Source: CBDBND01 sp965262665 (GTDB taxonomy: Bacteria; Pseudomonadota; Alphaproteobacteria; Rhodospirillales; Rhodospirillaceae). From it: 64,000 nucleotides of DNA. Positions 8,200 to 18,233 of this stretch are shown here, in pieces. A program made the translations under genes and the position numbers. The notes under the pieces are model-generated. The model was not told where the DNA came from, did no database searches, and was given only the letters and a program-made list of their open reading frames with translations. How positions within the stretch are numbered: position 1 is the first letter of the stretch; each line of letters begins with the position of its first letter. The DNA lies in NCBI GenBank assembly GCA_965262665.1, contig CBDHFR010000004.1, positions 2,666,001 to 2,730,000 on the forward strand. Reading direction: 5' to 3'.

Positions 8200-9099
8200 A
8201 TGGCCAGAACGATCATCCCTGCGCTGTGTTTTCTCCTTCTAAATACTTTGGAGTCATACGCCATGGAACTCACCTTCACCACGGTTCAGGGTGGCGGTGG
8301 GGTCCCCCTCTCTGTCGTTCAAACCGGAAACAAGACCGGCCCGGATGTTCTTTTCATCCACGGCTTTTCGCAGAGTTATCTCAGCTGGCAAGTGCAGCTT
8401 GAGTCCGACCTCGCCCAAGACTTCCGACTCACGGCTTACGACCTTCGTGGTCACGGTGCGTCGGGCAAACCGTCCGATCCAGAAAGCTACAGATCGTCCC
8501 AACTCTGGGCAGACGATCTCGCTGCCGTCATTGCGCAGCAAGAACTGGGTAATCCCATCTTGGTCGGATGGTCCTGGGCCGGGTTTATCATTATGAACTA
8601 TGTACGCCATTACGGTATCGAAGAAATCGCCGCCATCAATCTGGTCGGAGCTAACACGTCCTTGCAGGGGCCGGTGCCGCCACCGCCACCCAAGCCGGGA
8701 CAAAGCATGGCCTGGCTCGGTCAAATGTCCTCGCCAGATATTGCGAAAAACCTAGCCGGCGTGACCACGTTCATTGATCTCGTCACTGTCGAGCCTTTGC
8801 CCCCCGAAGTCCGCCACACCAATATTGTCCTCAATATGATGACTCCCCACTATGTGCGCAACGCCATGCTCGGTTACCCGGCGAACAATGGAGACCTCGC
8901 TAACAAACTCACTCTGCCTGTGCTGGTGACCCATGGCACTGAGGATCTCATCGTCAGTTATGACGGCGCCGCGGCCATCTTACAGGTGCTGCCCAAGGGG
9001 GCCCTCTCCACATATGAGAATATTGGCCATGCGCCCTTCCTGGAAGACAGCGCGCGCTTTAACAGAGAGTTGGCTGACTTTGTGAGGAGCGTCCAATAG
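8200..9099 (+). CDS. Alpha/beta hydrolase, possibly exported
   Basis: This 299-residue protein has the hydrolase fold: oxyanion HGF (LFIHGFSQS), YDLRGHGAS, nucleophile elbow GWSWAG, acid THGTEDLIV, and the catalytic histidine in IGHAPFLED. From the ATG at 8200 it begins with a hydrophobic stretch (ALCFLLLNTLESYA) that looks like a signal peptide. A second ATG at 8263 would give a cytosolic form without it; the first lies 5 nt after the flavin reductase stop. Esterase, lactonase or haloperoxidase-like activity is possible. Confidence 0.85.
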   Translation: MARTIIPALCFLLLNTLESYAMELTFTTVQGGGGVPLSVVQTGNKTGPDVLFIHGFSQSYLSWQVQLESDLAQDFRLTAYDLRGHGASGKPSDPESYRSSQLWADDLAAVIAQQELGNPILVGWSWAGFIIMNYVRHYGIEEIAAINLVGANTSLQGPVPPPPPKPGQSMAWLGQMSSPDIAKNLAGVTTFIDLVTVEPLPPEVRHTNIVLNMMTPHYVRNAMLGYPANNGDLANKLTLPVLVTHGTEDLIVSYDGAAAILQVLPKGALSTYENIGHAPFLEDSARFNRELADFVRSVQ

Positions 9100-9147
9100 A
9101 ATCTGCTTTTAAGCCTCGGTGGTTTGAAGCATTTTGGATTTTTCGGT

Positions 9148-9746
9148 ATGGCTCTGTTTGGCAAAAAGAAAAATGAGCCTCTTCCGATCGAGAAAGCCCG
9201 TTTCCTTTCCGTTGAGGACCAGACCTTTATTTGAGAGCTTGTGGGGCGTCTGTTAAAACAGATCGGCGTCCATCAAGTGTTGATGGCCAGATCAGCCGAA
9301 GACGCCCCTTACAACTTAACGAAAAACCCGCGTGTGGCGGATGTGGTCCTGCTCGATTTCGGGCTTCCTGGCATGAGTGGGTTAAAATTCTTGGAACAGC
9401 TCCGCGATAAAGGCGCGCCAAAAAACTTCAGAACTTGCCCGTTGTTATTTTAACTGGCGAGATGGACGATCGACTGTTTCGTAAAATGAGCACGCTTAAG
9501 ATCAGCGGTTTCCTTCGAAAACCGGTCGATGAAGCCACTCTTAAGGCCGCTCTGGAAAGGGCGCTAAGACATGAGATTATTAAAGAGGCGACCCTAAAAG
9601 TTGAGCTTGAAGGCCCGTCTGCATCTGATACCGAAGCGGGACCACTTGACACGGTCATTACTGGACAATCCGAGCCTGTTGCTGATCCACCTCAAATAGA
9701 GAATGAAGAAGCAGAGAAGGTTAAAGTGCAAAATCAAAAGCCGTAG
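9148..9746 (+). pseudogene. CheY-like response regulator, broken by a stop and a frameshift
   Basis: Stitched together, the locus encodes a receiver domain: SVEDQTFI, an in-frame TGA (9232-9234) where an arginine codon would fit, ELVGRLLKQIG, the phospho-acceptor LLDFGLPGMSG, then a frameshift at the A6 run near 9420-9425. It continues as PVVILTGEMDD and GFLRKPVDEATLKAAL with the conserved KP lysine. A low-complexity acidic tail follows. The normal receiver is about 125 residues; here there is an extra tail of about 60. A C-to-T change (CGA to TGA) would explain the stop. It is next to the broken cyclase, so a signalling pair may have decayed together. Confidence 0.8.
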
Positions 9747-11130
9747 GATCCTGAAGTGGATGTTGAGGCGTAAGACACTCAACACCCTTGTCTTTTTTCA
9801 AGGGTCGGAACTGCGTCCTCAGTTCGCAGCAATCTTACCTATCTCCGTGTACTCAACTTCGCGGGATTCTTGATAGACCAAGCGTTCCCAGCTGACGCGG
9901 TAAAGCGTGTGGGAATTTTTGAGGCCTTTTAGCTCAAATGAACCGCAGGATTTAAATCGCTCGTCTTCTCCCGGAAGGGTGGGTAAGACGTCTTCGCTGA
10001 CCCAGATCTTTTCGGCTGGTGCCTGCGTGCAAATTCGGGCCGCTGTTTGTGCAGCGGTACCAAAATAGTCATTTTCTTCGTGTATCGCTTCTCCTTCGTG
10101 AATTCCAATGCGCGAATTTTAAATGCCATATCGGGATTGGCCTGACTGAAGAGATCAATTTCCTGCTGAATCTGTTGCGCTGCTTCAATGGCTTTTTCAG
10201 TCCAGCCAAACGTCGCCATAATACCGTTGTTGGTTTGCTTGACCTCCCGACCACTGTGCCGTTCCAACGCTGTACGCACAATCCGGTTATGGGCGCGCAA
10301 CGTGCGTTGAATGTTGGACATACCCAGACCTTCTTCGGATGCTGTCATTATAACAATGTCAGTGAACAGGAATGTATACACGGCAGGCATTTCAATGGTG
10401 CCTTCATCGCCGCACCATTCATCGAGCAAAACGTTTAAAGTATCGCTTTCGAGTTCGATTTCAGTGTCAGACAGCACTTCAGGTTCAAGTAACCTCGCCA
10501 TCGCGAAATCACCCGCATCGATTACGCGGCGGAAGCGGAAGCGCTCGCCATATTCGTTGACACTGTCAAAAAAGGAATTTGCCGCTTCTTTGTTGGACCC
10601 CGTCATCTGCATAAGCCGGGCTAAGACAGCTCGTGCTTCATGACTTTTAAGCGCATAGGTTCGGCTTAGCCGTGAGCACACACCGGCAAAAATAGAGATT
10701 GAGGCTGAATTTAGTGAACGGATCAGGTTCAGCTTCCCGTATTTCCAACGCCTCCGTTACCGCCTCGATGAACGCCTCCAGATTACGTATGAGGCCAGCC
10801 ATTTTTCGCCTGACAGTGCGACTTCTTGATCTTCCAGTTCTGATTCGTCCGAAGAATCCCCACTAACGGTATCTATGTCATTTTCGTCAGAGGGCCGATT
10901 TGACTTTATGTTCTGTGCAGACCCAGTTTCAAACGGAGCAACATTTGAAGCCTCAGCTTCTGCCTCATCCAGCAGACTCTCCGCCGGATCATATTCATCC
11001 TTGGGGACAAACACTTTTTTCTGGTTGGATTCTGACGGCACAAGAGACCCACCCCACTTTTCTTCAACCGGTGTGTCTACGACAACCGATTTGGCAATCT
11101 TCTTTTTCTTGGGCGGCAAGCCACCCCTTA

Positions 11131-12037
11131 GAGGCCGTTTCGAAAGGGGTTGAGTGGCCGGTGTCGATGTGATTCCAGGAAGGTTGCTGAAACCGATCTG
11201 GAGCCGCCATGTGGACGCCGACCACCCGAGAGCAGCATAGCCGCAAGGCGCTGCGTTATCAGACTGATTTGACCGCTGCGGAGTGGGTTGTGATCGAGCC
11301 TCATTTGCCTCCGGCTCATGGCACGGGACGGCCCCGGTCATGGCCGATGCGAGAGATCGTCAACGGCATTTTCTACGTGATGCGGGCTGGCTGCCCTTGG
11401 CGCTTGCTGCCAAGCGATTTACCACCGTGGGGCACGATCTATCGCTGGTTCGCTAAGTTCCGCGACGACGGCCTCCTTGAGAAGATCAACCACTTTCTGG
11501 TCATGGCCGATCGCGAGCGGGTCGGACGCGAGGCCAGCCCGAGCGGCGCGATTATCGACAGCCAGAGCGTCAAGACGACCGCGGCTGGTGGCCCCCGCGG
11601 CTACGATGCGGGCAAGAAGATCAAGGGGCGCAAGCGCCACGCGCTGGTCGACACCGACGGGCGCGGCCTCGTGCTCGAGGCGCATCCGGCGAGTATCCAG
11701 GACCGCGATGGTGGCGGGCCGCTGCTGTGCGCCTCACGCGGCTCGTTTCCGTTCATCGAGAAGGTCTTTGCCGACAGCGGCTACGCCGGCGAGAAGGTCG
11801 CCACGGCCACCATGATCGCCGTCGAGATCGTGCGCAAAAGCCCCGATCAGGTCGGCTTCGCCGTCCAACCGCGCCGCTGGGTCGTGGAGCGCTTCTTCGC
11901 CTGGATCAACCGCAACCGGCGACTGGCAAAGGACTTCGAGGCCACCATCGCCTCGGCCCGCGCCTTCCTCTACGCCGCCTCCGTCATACTCCTCGTCCGC
12001 AGATTGGCCCGAGCCGCATGACTTTCGAAACCGACTC
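11131..12037 (+). mobile_element. IS5-family insertion sequence, complete, with TTA target duplication
   Basis: The element is 907 bp. Ends are imperfect inverted repeats sharing GAGnCnGTTTCGAAAG (left end 11131 onward, right end the complement up to 12037). TTA is duplicated at 11128-11130 and 12038-12040, the 3-bp duplication expected of this family. The single transposase gene is intact, so the insertion may be fairly recent. It splits the cyclase pseudogene. Confidence 0.9.
11209..12021 (+). CDS. IS5-family transposase
   Basis: This 270-residue DDE transposase has an N-terminal DUF4096-type region (LTAAEWVVIEPHLPP, then YVMRAGCPWRLLPSDLPPW). The three catalytic acids sit in IIDSQSVKTT, FADSGYAGEK and WVVERFFAWINRNRRLAKDFE. 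The KGRKRHALVDTDG motif is present. It is uninterrupted and full length, so likely active. Confidence 0.92.
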   Translation: MWTPTTREQHSRKALRYQTDLTAAEWVVIEPHLPPAHGTGRPRSWPMREIVNGIFYVMRAGCPWRLLPSDLPPWGTIYRWFAKFRDDGLLEKINHFLVMADRERVGREASPSGAIIDSQSVKTTAAGGPRGYDAGKKIKGRKRHALVDTDGRGLVLEAHPASIQDRDGGGPLLCASRGSFPFIEKVFADSGYAGEKVATATMIAVEIVRKSPDQVGFAVQPRRWVVERFFAWINRNRRLAKDFEATIASARAFLYAASVILLVRRLARAA

Positions 12038-12342
12038 TTAGGCATATATTTGTTCAGTAGGACCAAAAGTGAGGCCAGAAACAGGATGATAAAGCCGAGC
12101 ATAACAATGAGGCTCTGCAGATCCGGGTTCACTGCCTTGCCGAAGGCAAATAGAGAAATCCGAAACAACAGGACCAAAGCCATCGTGCCGACAAGGGCAA
12201 TGCCAATCGAATTGAGGAAGATGAACGTTAAGTTGCGGCCGTTTTTTTGTTCAATTGGCTGCGATTTTGAGCCGCTTTGGATGAACGCCCTCGTTTATCA
12301 GAATGGCGCCGCTCGGCTGATTTTGCCTGAGCTTGACGCATC

Positions 12343-12500
12343 TCACGTATCGATAAAGCCCTCGCCATACTTAATCACCCCTATGACCGTGGTCCCACCT
12401 TTGATCAATTGAATGAGGTCACCTTTCAATACCTCATCGACGCATAGATTTTCTCCTAATACGAGAATATAGCGGCCCGAAAAGGTTGTGGAAGGGCTGA
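12343..12500 (-). pseudogene. Remnant of an unrecognised gene upstream of the cyclase
   Basis: An open frame without a plausible start encodes about 50 residues (RYILVLGENLCVDEVLKGD, then IQLIKGGTTVIGVIKYGEG) and ends at 12343, overlapping the cyclase start by 26 nt. That overlap is what one would expect of the last codons of an upstream operon gene whose 5' part has been lost. I do not recognise the family. From 12500 to 12826 I see no gene. Confidence 0.3.
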
Positions 12501-12826
12501 AGACGTTAGATCACAAAGAAAGTGAAGATTTATGCGATTTGTCCGCACAAAATCTGTACTCAGGGTAAAAATCAAATCTCGCCGGTAAACCACAGATTAC
12601 AGTAGAACTCTATGACGGTCCTGGACTGGTGCCATTTCACATAACTGATCAGCGATTCGAATAGTCGCAAATTTGGGTTAGAGGGCCTTAATCAGAGATT
12701 TCAACCCAGAAATCACCAGAGTAAGGTGTGACGACAGGTGCGTTAGTGTGTTCGATCGCATGTGAACACAGCATGAGTAGGGGCCTTGATCAAAATAAGG
12801 TATTGATTTTGAATACCTATTTTGAA

Positions 12827-12849
12827 TCAAAAGTGGGGCAAACTGCCCC
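12827..12849 (-). terminator. Probable rho-independent terminator of the cytochrome c gene
   Basis: On the minus strand, 28 nt after the cytochrome c stop, GGGGCA-GTT-TGCCCC forms a 6-bp GC-rich hairpin (12835-12849) followed by ACTTTTG. The T run is short, so strength is uncertain. Confidence 0.5.
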
Positions 12850-12876
12850 GCTTTGCCTTGGCTATGACGGTCTGGG

Positions 12877-13284
12877 TCAGCTGCCGGCGGCGGTTTCCGT
12901 TTTGAGATAGGTGATCAGGGCCTTGCGATCTGATTCCTTACGCACACCTGCAAATGCCATTTTGTTACCGGGCAGAAAATCCTTGGGCTTAACAAGCCAT
13001 TCTTCCAGATTTTCTGCGGACCAGACGATCCCGGAGGCTTTGACCACGTCCGAATAACGAAATCCCTCTTTAACACCGGCTGGATTGCCAAACATGCCAT
13101 GCAGGTTTGGACCGACCTTGTGGCGGCCATCCGACTCTAAAGTGTGGCAAGACCGGCACAACACAAACACACGCTTACCGCGCTTGAGCAATTGCTCTTC
13201 GGTCATATCTTGGGCTGTAGCGGGTAAACCGCCGCCTGCAATGACAACTAAAGCAGTCAATGTGGCCGTAAAAAACTGTCTCAT
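12877..13284 (-). CDS. Class I c-type cytochrome (c2-like), periplasmic
   Basis: This 135-residue protein has a cleavable signal peptide (FFTATLTALVVIAGGG, cut after ATAQ). The haem-binding site is CRSCH and the distal methionine is in PGNKMAFAG. The PNLHGMFGNPAG segment is typical of small cytochromes c2/c550. The chosen start is the ATG at 13284; the frame is open further upstream but that sequence lacks cytochrome features. It acts as a soluble electron carrier in the periplasm. It is a stand-alone gene with its own terminator. It is one of the few intact genes in this stretch. Confidence 0.9.
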   Translation of the reverse strand: MRQFFTATLTALVVIAGGGLPATAQDMTEEQLLKRGKRVFVLCRSCHTLESDGRHKVGPNLHGMFGNPAGVKEGFRYSDVVKASGIVWSAENLEEWLVKPKDFLPGNKMAFAGVRKESDRKALITYLKTETAAGS

Positions 13285-13663
13285 GGTCGTACCCCAAGTA
13301 AGCAAGAAAATCGGGAGAAACCTAGTGACTTTCGCCCGGTTGTAAAGTGGGAATATGGCACTCCGTGGGCAGAAAACGGCGGTTTTTTCCCCGTGGAGTA
13401 CAGCCATAACGCAAAAAATGCCGAAAAATACGGGATTTCTTAACTTTGCTGCGTCACAAACCGTTACCAAACAAAGATAGAACCTTACCGTGGACTGTGG
13501 CATCGAAGGCTGGCCACCGACTGGAAGAAGAATTGCAGGTATTACTGCGCCCAATCGTGTCGAAAAAAGGTAAGCTATTGCAAACCTTAGACTGATCCAG
13601 CGCGAGAAGGCGGACGTAACAAGCCAAACAGAGACCTGAAGACCATGGATAAGGCTTGGGGAT

Positions 13664-14755
13664 ATGAATAAAGCGCAACTGACCGCAATCGCGATACTCT
13701 TAGCCGGTGTGGCCTGGATTGGATCCGGCGTGATCACTGGTCAAGGGGCCAATGCGCCGAACGCCAATGCGGATCAGGCTGCAGCTCTGGTGGAAACGCC
13801 GCCTATATCCGTGCGGGTTCAAAATACAGTCGCCAAACCCTTCCAAAGCGATATCACCTTACAGGGCCGCACGGCTGCCTCACGTCAAGTGGACCTTCGC
13901 GCTGAAGTTTCAGGCCGGGCAGAAGATGTTCTGGTAATGGAAGGTCAGCCAGTTGAAAGCGGTCAGCCTATTCTCAAGATCGCCATCAATGACCGTGCCG
14001 CGCGGTTGGATCAAGCCCGCGCCGCGTTGGAGCAACGGCGTATTCAAGTCGAGGCTGCACGGCAATTGGCAGAACAGAGTTTTGGCACGCAAGTCCGGCT
14101 GGCCGAAGCGGAAGCCCAATTCCAACAGGCAAAAGCCGATGTCGTCCGTTTTGAGTTGGATCTTGCCAACACCGAAATCCGGGCGCCCTTTGACGGTGTA
14201 TTTGATACGCGTGCCGTCGATGTAGGCGCCGTTCTCAATGTTGGCGACAAGATCGGCACTGTTGTTGATCTGGATCCATTAAAAGTCACCGGTCAGATTT
14301 CAGAGCGCAATGTGCGCGATGTGGAAATCGGCATGCCTGGGCGCGTCGTGCTGTCTGATGGAACCGTTGTTGCCGGCGAAGTCAGCTACGTTGCATCCGT
14401 CTCCGATCCCAACACCCGGACGTTCAAAATCGAAGTGCTGGTACCTAATCCGGGCTCGGATATCCTCGCCGGTTTGGCTGCTCAACTTCGCCTCCCAGCC
14501 GGTCAACGCATGGCCCATGCCGTATCGCCCTCCGTGCTCATGTTGGCTGACGATGGCCGTATCGGGATCAAGGCCGTCGACAGTGCCAAAACCATCCGCT
14601 TCTGGCCGGTTGAAATTCTCGACGACGGTGCTGAAGGTACCTGGGTTGCAGGGTTACCCGACGAAGCGACTATCGTTGTTGTCGGACAGGATTACGTCGC
14701 GGTCGGCCAGAAGGTCGAACCGGTCTTCGTTGCTCTCTCCGCGGATCAATCCTGA
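13664..14755 (+). CDS. RND efflux periplasmic adaptor (membrane fusion protein)
   Basis: This 363-residue HlyD/AcrA-type adaptor has an N-terminal hydrophobic anchor or signal (AIAILLAGVAWIGSGV). It continues with the split lipoyl motif (EVSGRAEDVLVMEGQPVESG), a coiled-coil hairpin (about residues 105-160, RAALEQRRIQVEAARQLAEQ), the second lipoyl half (TEIRAPFDGVFDTRAVDVG) and beta-barrel domains. It links the inner-membrane pump to an outer-membrane channel. It is followed by two RND pump genes in the same direction, forming an efflux operon; no outer-membrane channel gene is present. Confidence 0.9.
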   Translation: MNKAQLTAIAILLAGVAWIGSGVITGQGANAPNANADQAAALVETPPISVRVQNTVAKPFQSDITLQGRTAASRQVDLRAEVSGRAEDVLVMEGQPVESGQPILKIAINDRAARLDQARAALEQRRIQVEAARQLAEQSFGTQVRLAEAEAQFQQAKADVVRFELDLANTEIRAPFDGVFDTRAVDVGAVLNVGDKIGTVVDLDPLKVTGQISERNVRDVEIGMPGRVVLSDGTVVAGEVSYVASVSDPNTRTFKIEVLVPNPGSDILAGLAAQLRLPAGQRMAHAVSPSVLMLADDGRIGIKAVDSAKTIRFWPVEILDDGAEGTWVAGLPDEATIVVVGQDYVAVGQKVEPVFVALSADQS

Positions 14756-14890
14756 GAAACGAACACATAAGCCATTCATTTTGGAGTGGTTTTTACGGCC
14801 ACAGACCGGTTTTGTTACCTTCGGTTACCAAACCGTTACCCATTCCCGCATGGCGATATAGGGCAGTCTGGCGTATATTATCTGTGCGGT

Positions 14891-14930
14891 GACGAGAGCA
14901 GTCGCGCACCGACGAGAGCAGTCGCGCACC
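14891..14930. repeat. Perfect 20-bp tandem direct repeat upstream of the RND pump
   Basis: The unit GACGAGAGCAGTCGCGCACC occurs twice head to tail (14891-14910 and 14911-14930), followed by a partial third copy (GACGATCC). It lies 38 nt before the pump start in the 212-nt gap after the adaptor. It could be a regulator-binding direct repeat or a simple duplication. Confidence 0.8.
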
Positions 14931-14967
14931 GACGATCCTGTTGCAGTAGATTTGGTATCGAGCACTC

Positions 14968-17900
14968 ATGAACGCCATCATTTCAGCCGCGCTCAACCGT
15001 TCGCGCATGGTTATTTCCGGCCTCGTTGTCCTCTTTATCGTGGGCTCGGCCGCCTATGTGAATATTCCCAAAGAAGCAGAACCGGAAATCACATTCCCCT
15101 TCATCTTCATTTCGATGATTCTCGAGGGCGTGTCGCCCGGTGACGCGGAGCGTTTGCTCATCCGCCCGGTTGAAGAACAAATGCAGTCTTTGGCTGGTGT
15201 TAAGGAAATTACTGCAACTGGCTTCCAGGGCGGGGCTAGCGTTGTGCTGGAATTTGAAGTCGAGAGAGATTTACAAGACGCATTAGCCGATACGCGCGCT
15301 GCAATGGACATAGCCCGCCCTGAACTCCCCACCGATGCGGAAGAACCGTCCATACGCGAATTCAGCAGTTCTGGCTTCCCTATTATGTCGCTGACGGTTT
15401 CTGGTCCTGTGCCAGAGCGTACTTTGCTACAGTTGTCCCGCGAGCTCCGCGACCGTATCGCTGGCGTGGGCAATGTTCTGGAATCAAACCTTTCCGGTGT
15501 GCGGGAAGAACAAGTCGAAATCATCATCGACCCTCTGGCCGTAGAACATTACGGACTCAACAATACCGAACTGTTTCAGCTCTTCAGCCGGTCTAACCGG
15601 CTGGTTGCCGCTGGAAGCCTGGACACGGGGCAAGGCCGGTTTGCCGTCACGTTGCCCGGCCTGTTCGAGAATATCGAAGATGTCCTGACGCTGCCGGTGA
15701 AGGCGGACGCCAATGGCACGGTTCGGTTTTCCGATATTGGTGAAGTGCGGCGCACCTTCAAAGACGCCACAACCTTGGTGCGTGTTAACGGCAATACCGC
15801 CATAACCATCGACGTCACCAACCGGCGTGGCACCAATATATTCAATACAGCCCAACAGGTACGGGCTGTGGTAGAGCGCGAAACGCAGAATTGGCCCGAG
15901 ACTGTGGATGTGCGGTTCATCTCTGACCGGTCCATCAATGTGCAGAATCAGCTGGATAGCATTGTGAATGGCGTGGTGCTGGCAATTTTCCTCGTCATGA
16001 CCTTGTGCATGGCGATGATGGGTGTGCGATCGGGTTTGCTGGTGGGCGTGTCTATACCCGGTGCGTTCCTCACCGGTATCTTCATGATGTATATGCTCGG
16101 TCTGTCCATCAACTTCGTCGCTATTTTTGGGTTGATCCTGTCTGTCGGACTTCTCGTCGACGGCGCCATCGTCGTTGTTGAAAATGCAGACCGCCGCATC
16201 GCGGCCGGGCAGAAACCCTCAAATGCTTATGGCGATGCGGCAAAGCGTATGGCTTGGCCGATCATCACCTCCACAGGCACAACCATTGCTGCGTTTATCC
16301 CCTTGCTTATGTGGCCAGGCATGGTCGGGCAATGGATGGGTATGCTACCTTTTACGGTCATCCTGGTACTCCTCGCTTCTTTGGTCATGGCCCTGATCTT
16401 TGTCCCAACAGTCGGCGCGGCGACCCGCCGCAAAGACACGGGTGCGGCAACCGCGGGCAATGAGGCCGACCTTGTAGACCCAGACGCTGCCGTAGGTGTG
16501 ACCGCTCTTTATGTCGCTATCCTTAGAAAAACATTACACCATCCAGGTAAAGTAATCGGCGTAACGTTTGCGTTGCTGTTCATTGTTCCGGCGATCTTCA
16601 TGGCAATCGGTCCAGGTTTCACGCTAAATCCTTCCGAAGAACCACGCCAGGCTATGCTCAACATTAAAGCGCTCGGCAACTTGTCCATCGAAGAACAGGA
16701 CGAACTGGTTTCTGAAGTGGAGCGCCGCATTCTTCCTATTCCCGATTTTGAGAATGTTTATGTGCGCACAGGCAAAGTACCCGGAAACAACCAAGTGGAT
16801 GCAGATGTTATCGGTGAAATCCGGTTGATCTTTAAGCCATGGGGTGAGCGCAGATCTGCAGATGAAATGATTGTGGATGTGAACGCACGCACATCCGATA
16901 TTGCTGGCCTCCAGATCGAAGCCAAGAAACAACTTCACATGAGCCGTGAAGTTGTCATTGAAATGCTCCTTAGTTCAAAAAATACCGGGCTTCTAATGGA
17001 TGCAGCCGCACGCACGCGAGAAATCTATCAAAACATGGACGGTTTGATTAACGTCGACGATACACTGCCGTTGCCTGGCATTGAATGGCAGCTTCAAGTC
17101 GACCGCAGTGAAGCCGCAAAGTACGGCGCAGACGTGACGCTCGTTGGTGAATCCATCCGGCTCATTACGAACGGTCTACGCCTCGGCACTTACCGTCCAG
17201 ATGATAGCGAGGATGAAATTGATATCGTCGTGCGCTATCCGTCCGATTACCGCACGGTGCGACAATTGGATGACATTCGCATCGAAACCCAGCGCGGTCT
17301 TGTTCCCATCAGCAATTTTGTCAGCCGGCAACCCATACAAAAAGTAGCAGAGGTTAAGCGCACAGACTCACGGCGCACTGTGACGTTTAAAGCGGGTGTT
17401 GCTCCGGGTGTGCTTTCCAATGACAAAGTCAAAGAGCTCAAAGCTGAGATAGCAAAGTTAAATCTCGACCGAACCATTGATGTCACATTCAAGGGAGAAG
17501 AATTAGACGCGCAAGAAAGTTCTAACTTCCTCTTCACAGCCTTCGCCCTATCCATGTTCCTCATGGCCATGATCCTGCTGGCCGAATTTAACAGTTTCTA
17601 TTCGGTGGCCTTGATCTTGAGTTCGGTGATTCTATCAACCATCGGTGTCTTCCTTGGCCTACTCATTTTAGGTAGCCCCTTTATCCTCACCATGTCAGGT
17701 GTTGGCATCATCGCTCTGGCCGGTATTGTGGTGAACAACAATATCGTTCTGCTGGATACGTTCTTCCACTTTAGAAAAACTACACCAACGACCTATGACG
17801 CCATTCTACGCACGGGCGTTGAACGTCTCCGTCCGGTATTTTTGACCACCGCTACAACGGTTCTTGGGCTTATCCCCATGGCTATGCAAATCGGCGTGGA

Positions 17901-18120
17901 CTTCTTCGACCGTTCCATAGAGTTCGGGTCCCCGGCCCTGCAGTTCTGGCGGCATTTGGCCACATCCATCGTTTTCGGACTGATCTTTGCGACGGCGCTA
18001 ACCCTGGTCTTCACCCCGGCCGCCCTCATGGCTCAGTGTAATTTTCTTACGTGGTGGCGCAATCTTACGAGTAAGGACGACCCCACAGCAGGCGGTGCAC
18101 CGGCCACACCCGCTGAATAA
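14968..18120 (+). CDS. RND-family efflux pump, inner-membrane transporter (HAE1-like)
   Basis: This protein has 1050 residues, the normal RND length. TM1 lies at the N-terminus (MVISGLVVLFIVGSAAYVNIP), followed by a large periplasmic domain, a TM2-6 block (about 335-480) with the proton-relay motif GLLVDGAIVVVEN, a second periplasmic domain and TM7-12. In TM4 only one of the two AcrB aspartates is kept (DG instead of DD), as in some HAE1 subgroups. It works with the adaptor at 13664. The next gene is a paralogous pump, which suggests a heteromeric or duplicated system. Confidence 0.92.
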   Translation: MNAIISAALNRSRMVISGLVVLFIVGSAAYVNIPKEAEPEITFPFIFISMILEGVSPGDAERLLIRPVEEQMQSLAGVKEITATGFQGGASVVLEFEVERDLQDALADTRAAMDIARPELPTDAEEPSIREFSSSGFPIMSLTVSGPVPERTLLQLSRELRDRIAGVGNVLESNLSGVREEQVEIIIDPLAVEHYGLNNTELFQLFSRSNRLVAAGSLDTGQGRFAVTLPGLFENIEDVLTLPVKADANGTVRFSDIGEVRRTFKDATTLVRVNGNTAITIDVTNRRGTNIFNTAQQVRAVVERETQNWPETVDVRFISDRSINVQNQLDSIVNGVVLAIFLVMTLCMAMMGVRSGLLVGVSIPGAFLTGIFMMYMLGLSINFVAIFGLILSVGLLVDGAIVVVENADRRIAAGQKPSNAYGDAAKRMAWPIITSTGTTIAAFIPLLMWPGMVGQWMGMLPFTVILVLLASLVMALIFVPTVGAATRRKDTGAATAGNEADLVDPDAAVGVTALYVAILRKTLHHPGKVIGVTFALLFIVPAIFMAIGPGFTLNPSEEPRQAMLNIKALGNLSIEEQDELVSEVERRILPIPDFENVYVRTGKVPGNNQVDADVIGEIRLIFKPWGERRSADEMIVDVNARTSDIAGLQIEAKKQLHMSREVVIEMLLSSKNTGLLMDAAARTREIYQNMDGLINVDDTLPLPGIEWQLQVDRSEAAKYGADVTLVGESIRLITNGLRLGTYRPDDSEDEIDIVVRYPSDYRTVRQLDDIRIETQRGLVPISNFVSRQPIQKVAEVKRTDSRRTVTFKAGVAPGVLSNDKVKELKAEIAKLNLDRTIDVTFKGEELDAQESSNFLFTAFALSMFLMAMILLAEFNSFYSVALILSSVILSTIGVFLGLLILGSPFILTMSGVGIIALAGIVVNNNIVLLDTFFHFRKTTPTTYDAILRTGVERLRPVFLTTATTVLGLIPMAMQIGVDFFDRSIEFGSPALQFWRHLATSIVFGLIFATALTLVFTPAALMAQCNFLTWWRNLTSKDDPTAGGAPATPAE

Positions 18121-18233
18121 CCATTATTCAGGCGCGTTTTGATCTAACAGCCAATCCTCAGCGTAAACAGTCATAACCGGACAAGGCTCTGGTATGGATG
18201 TTGATTCAATGGGTTGGGGCTAAGCAAAACGTC

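Larger units (their letters stand above)
9819..12368 (-). pseudogene. Membrane class III adenylate/guanylate cyclase, frameshifted and split by IS5
   Basis: Read leftwards from ATG 12368, the pieces give a basic N-terminus (MARALSIREMRQAQAK), a frameshift at an A6 run, two hydrophobic segments near 12050-12240, then an IS5 insertion (11131-12037). Beyond it lie a lysine-rich and acidic linker (10.9-11.1 kb), two more frameshifts near 10.70-10.80 kb, a helical region, and the cyclase domain (FLFTDIV, then ALERHSGREVKQTNNGIMATF). Near 10112 a 2-bp GC insertion shifts the frame; restored, it reads KIRIGIHEGEA, then FGTAAQTAARIC, ending at 9819. At least four lesions plus the IS make it nonfunctional. 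Confidence 0.75.

Noticed and set aside
9783..9810. Hairpin ACCCTTG-n8-CAAGGGT as a terminator
   Set aside because: The T run is inside the loop rather than after the stem, so termination is doubtful.
12050..12412. 120-codon plus-strand frame
   Set aside because: It lies opposite the cyclase remnant and reads as an antisense frame with no family features.
12728..12910. Short plus-strand frame over the cytochrome c terminator
   Set aside because: It overlaps a hairpin and the cytochrome gene end; no support.
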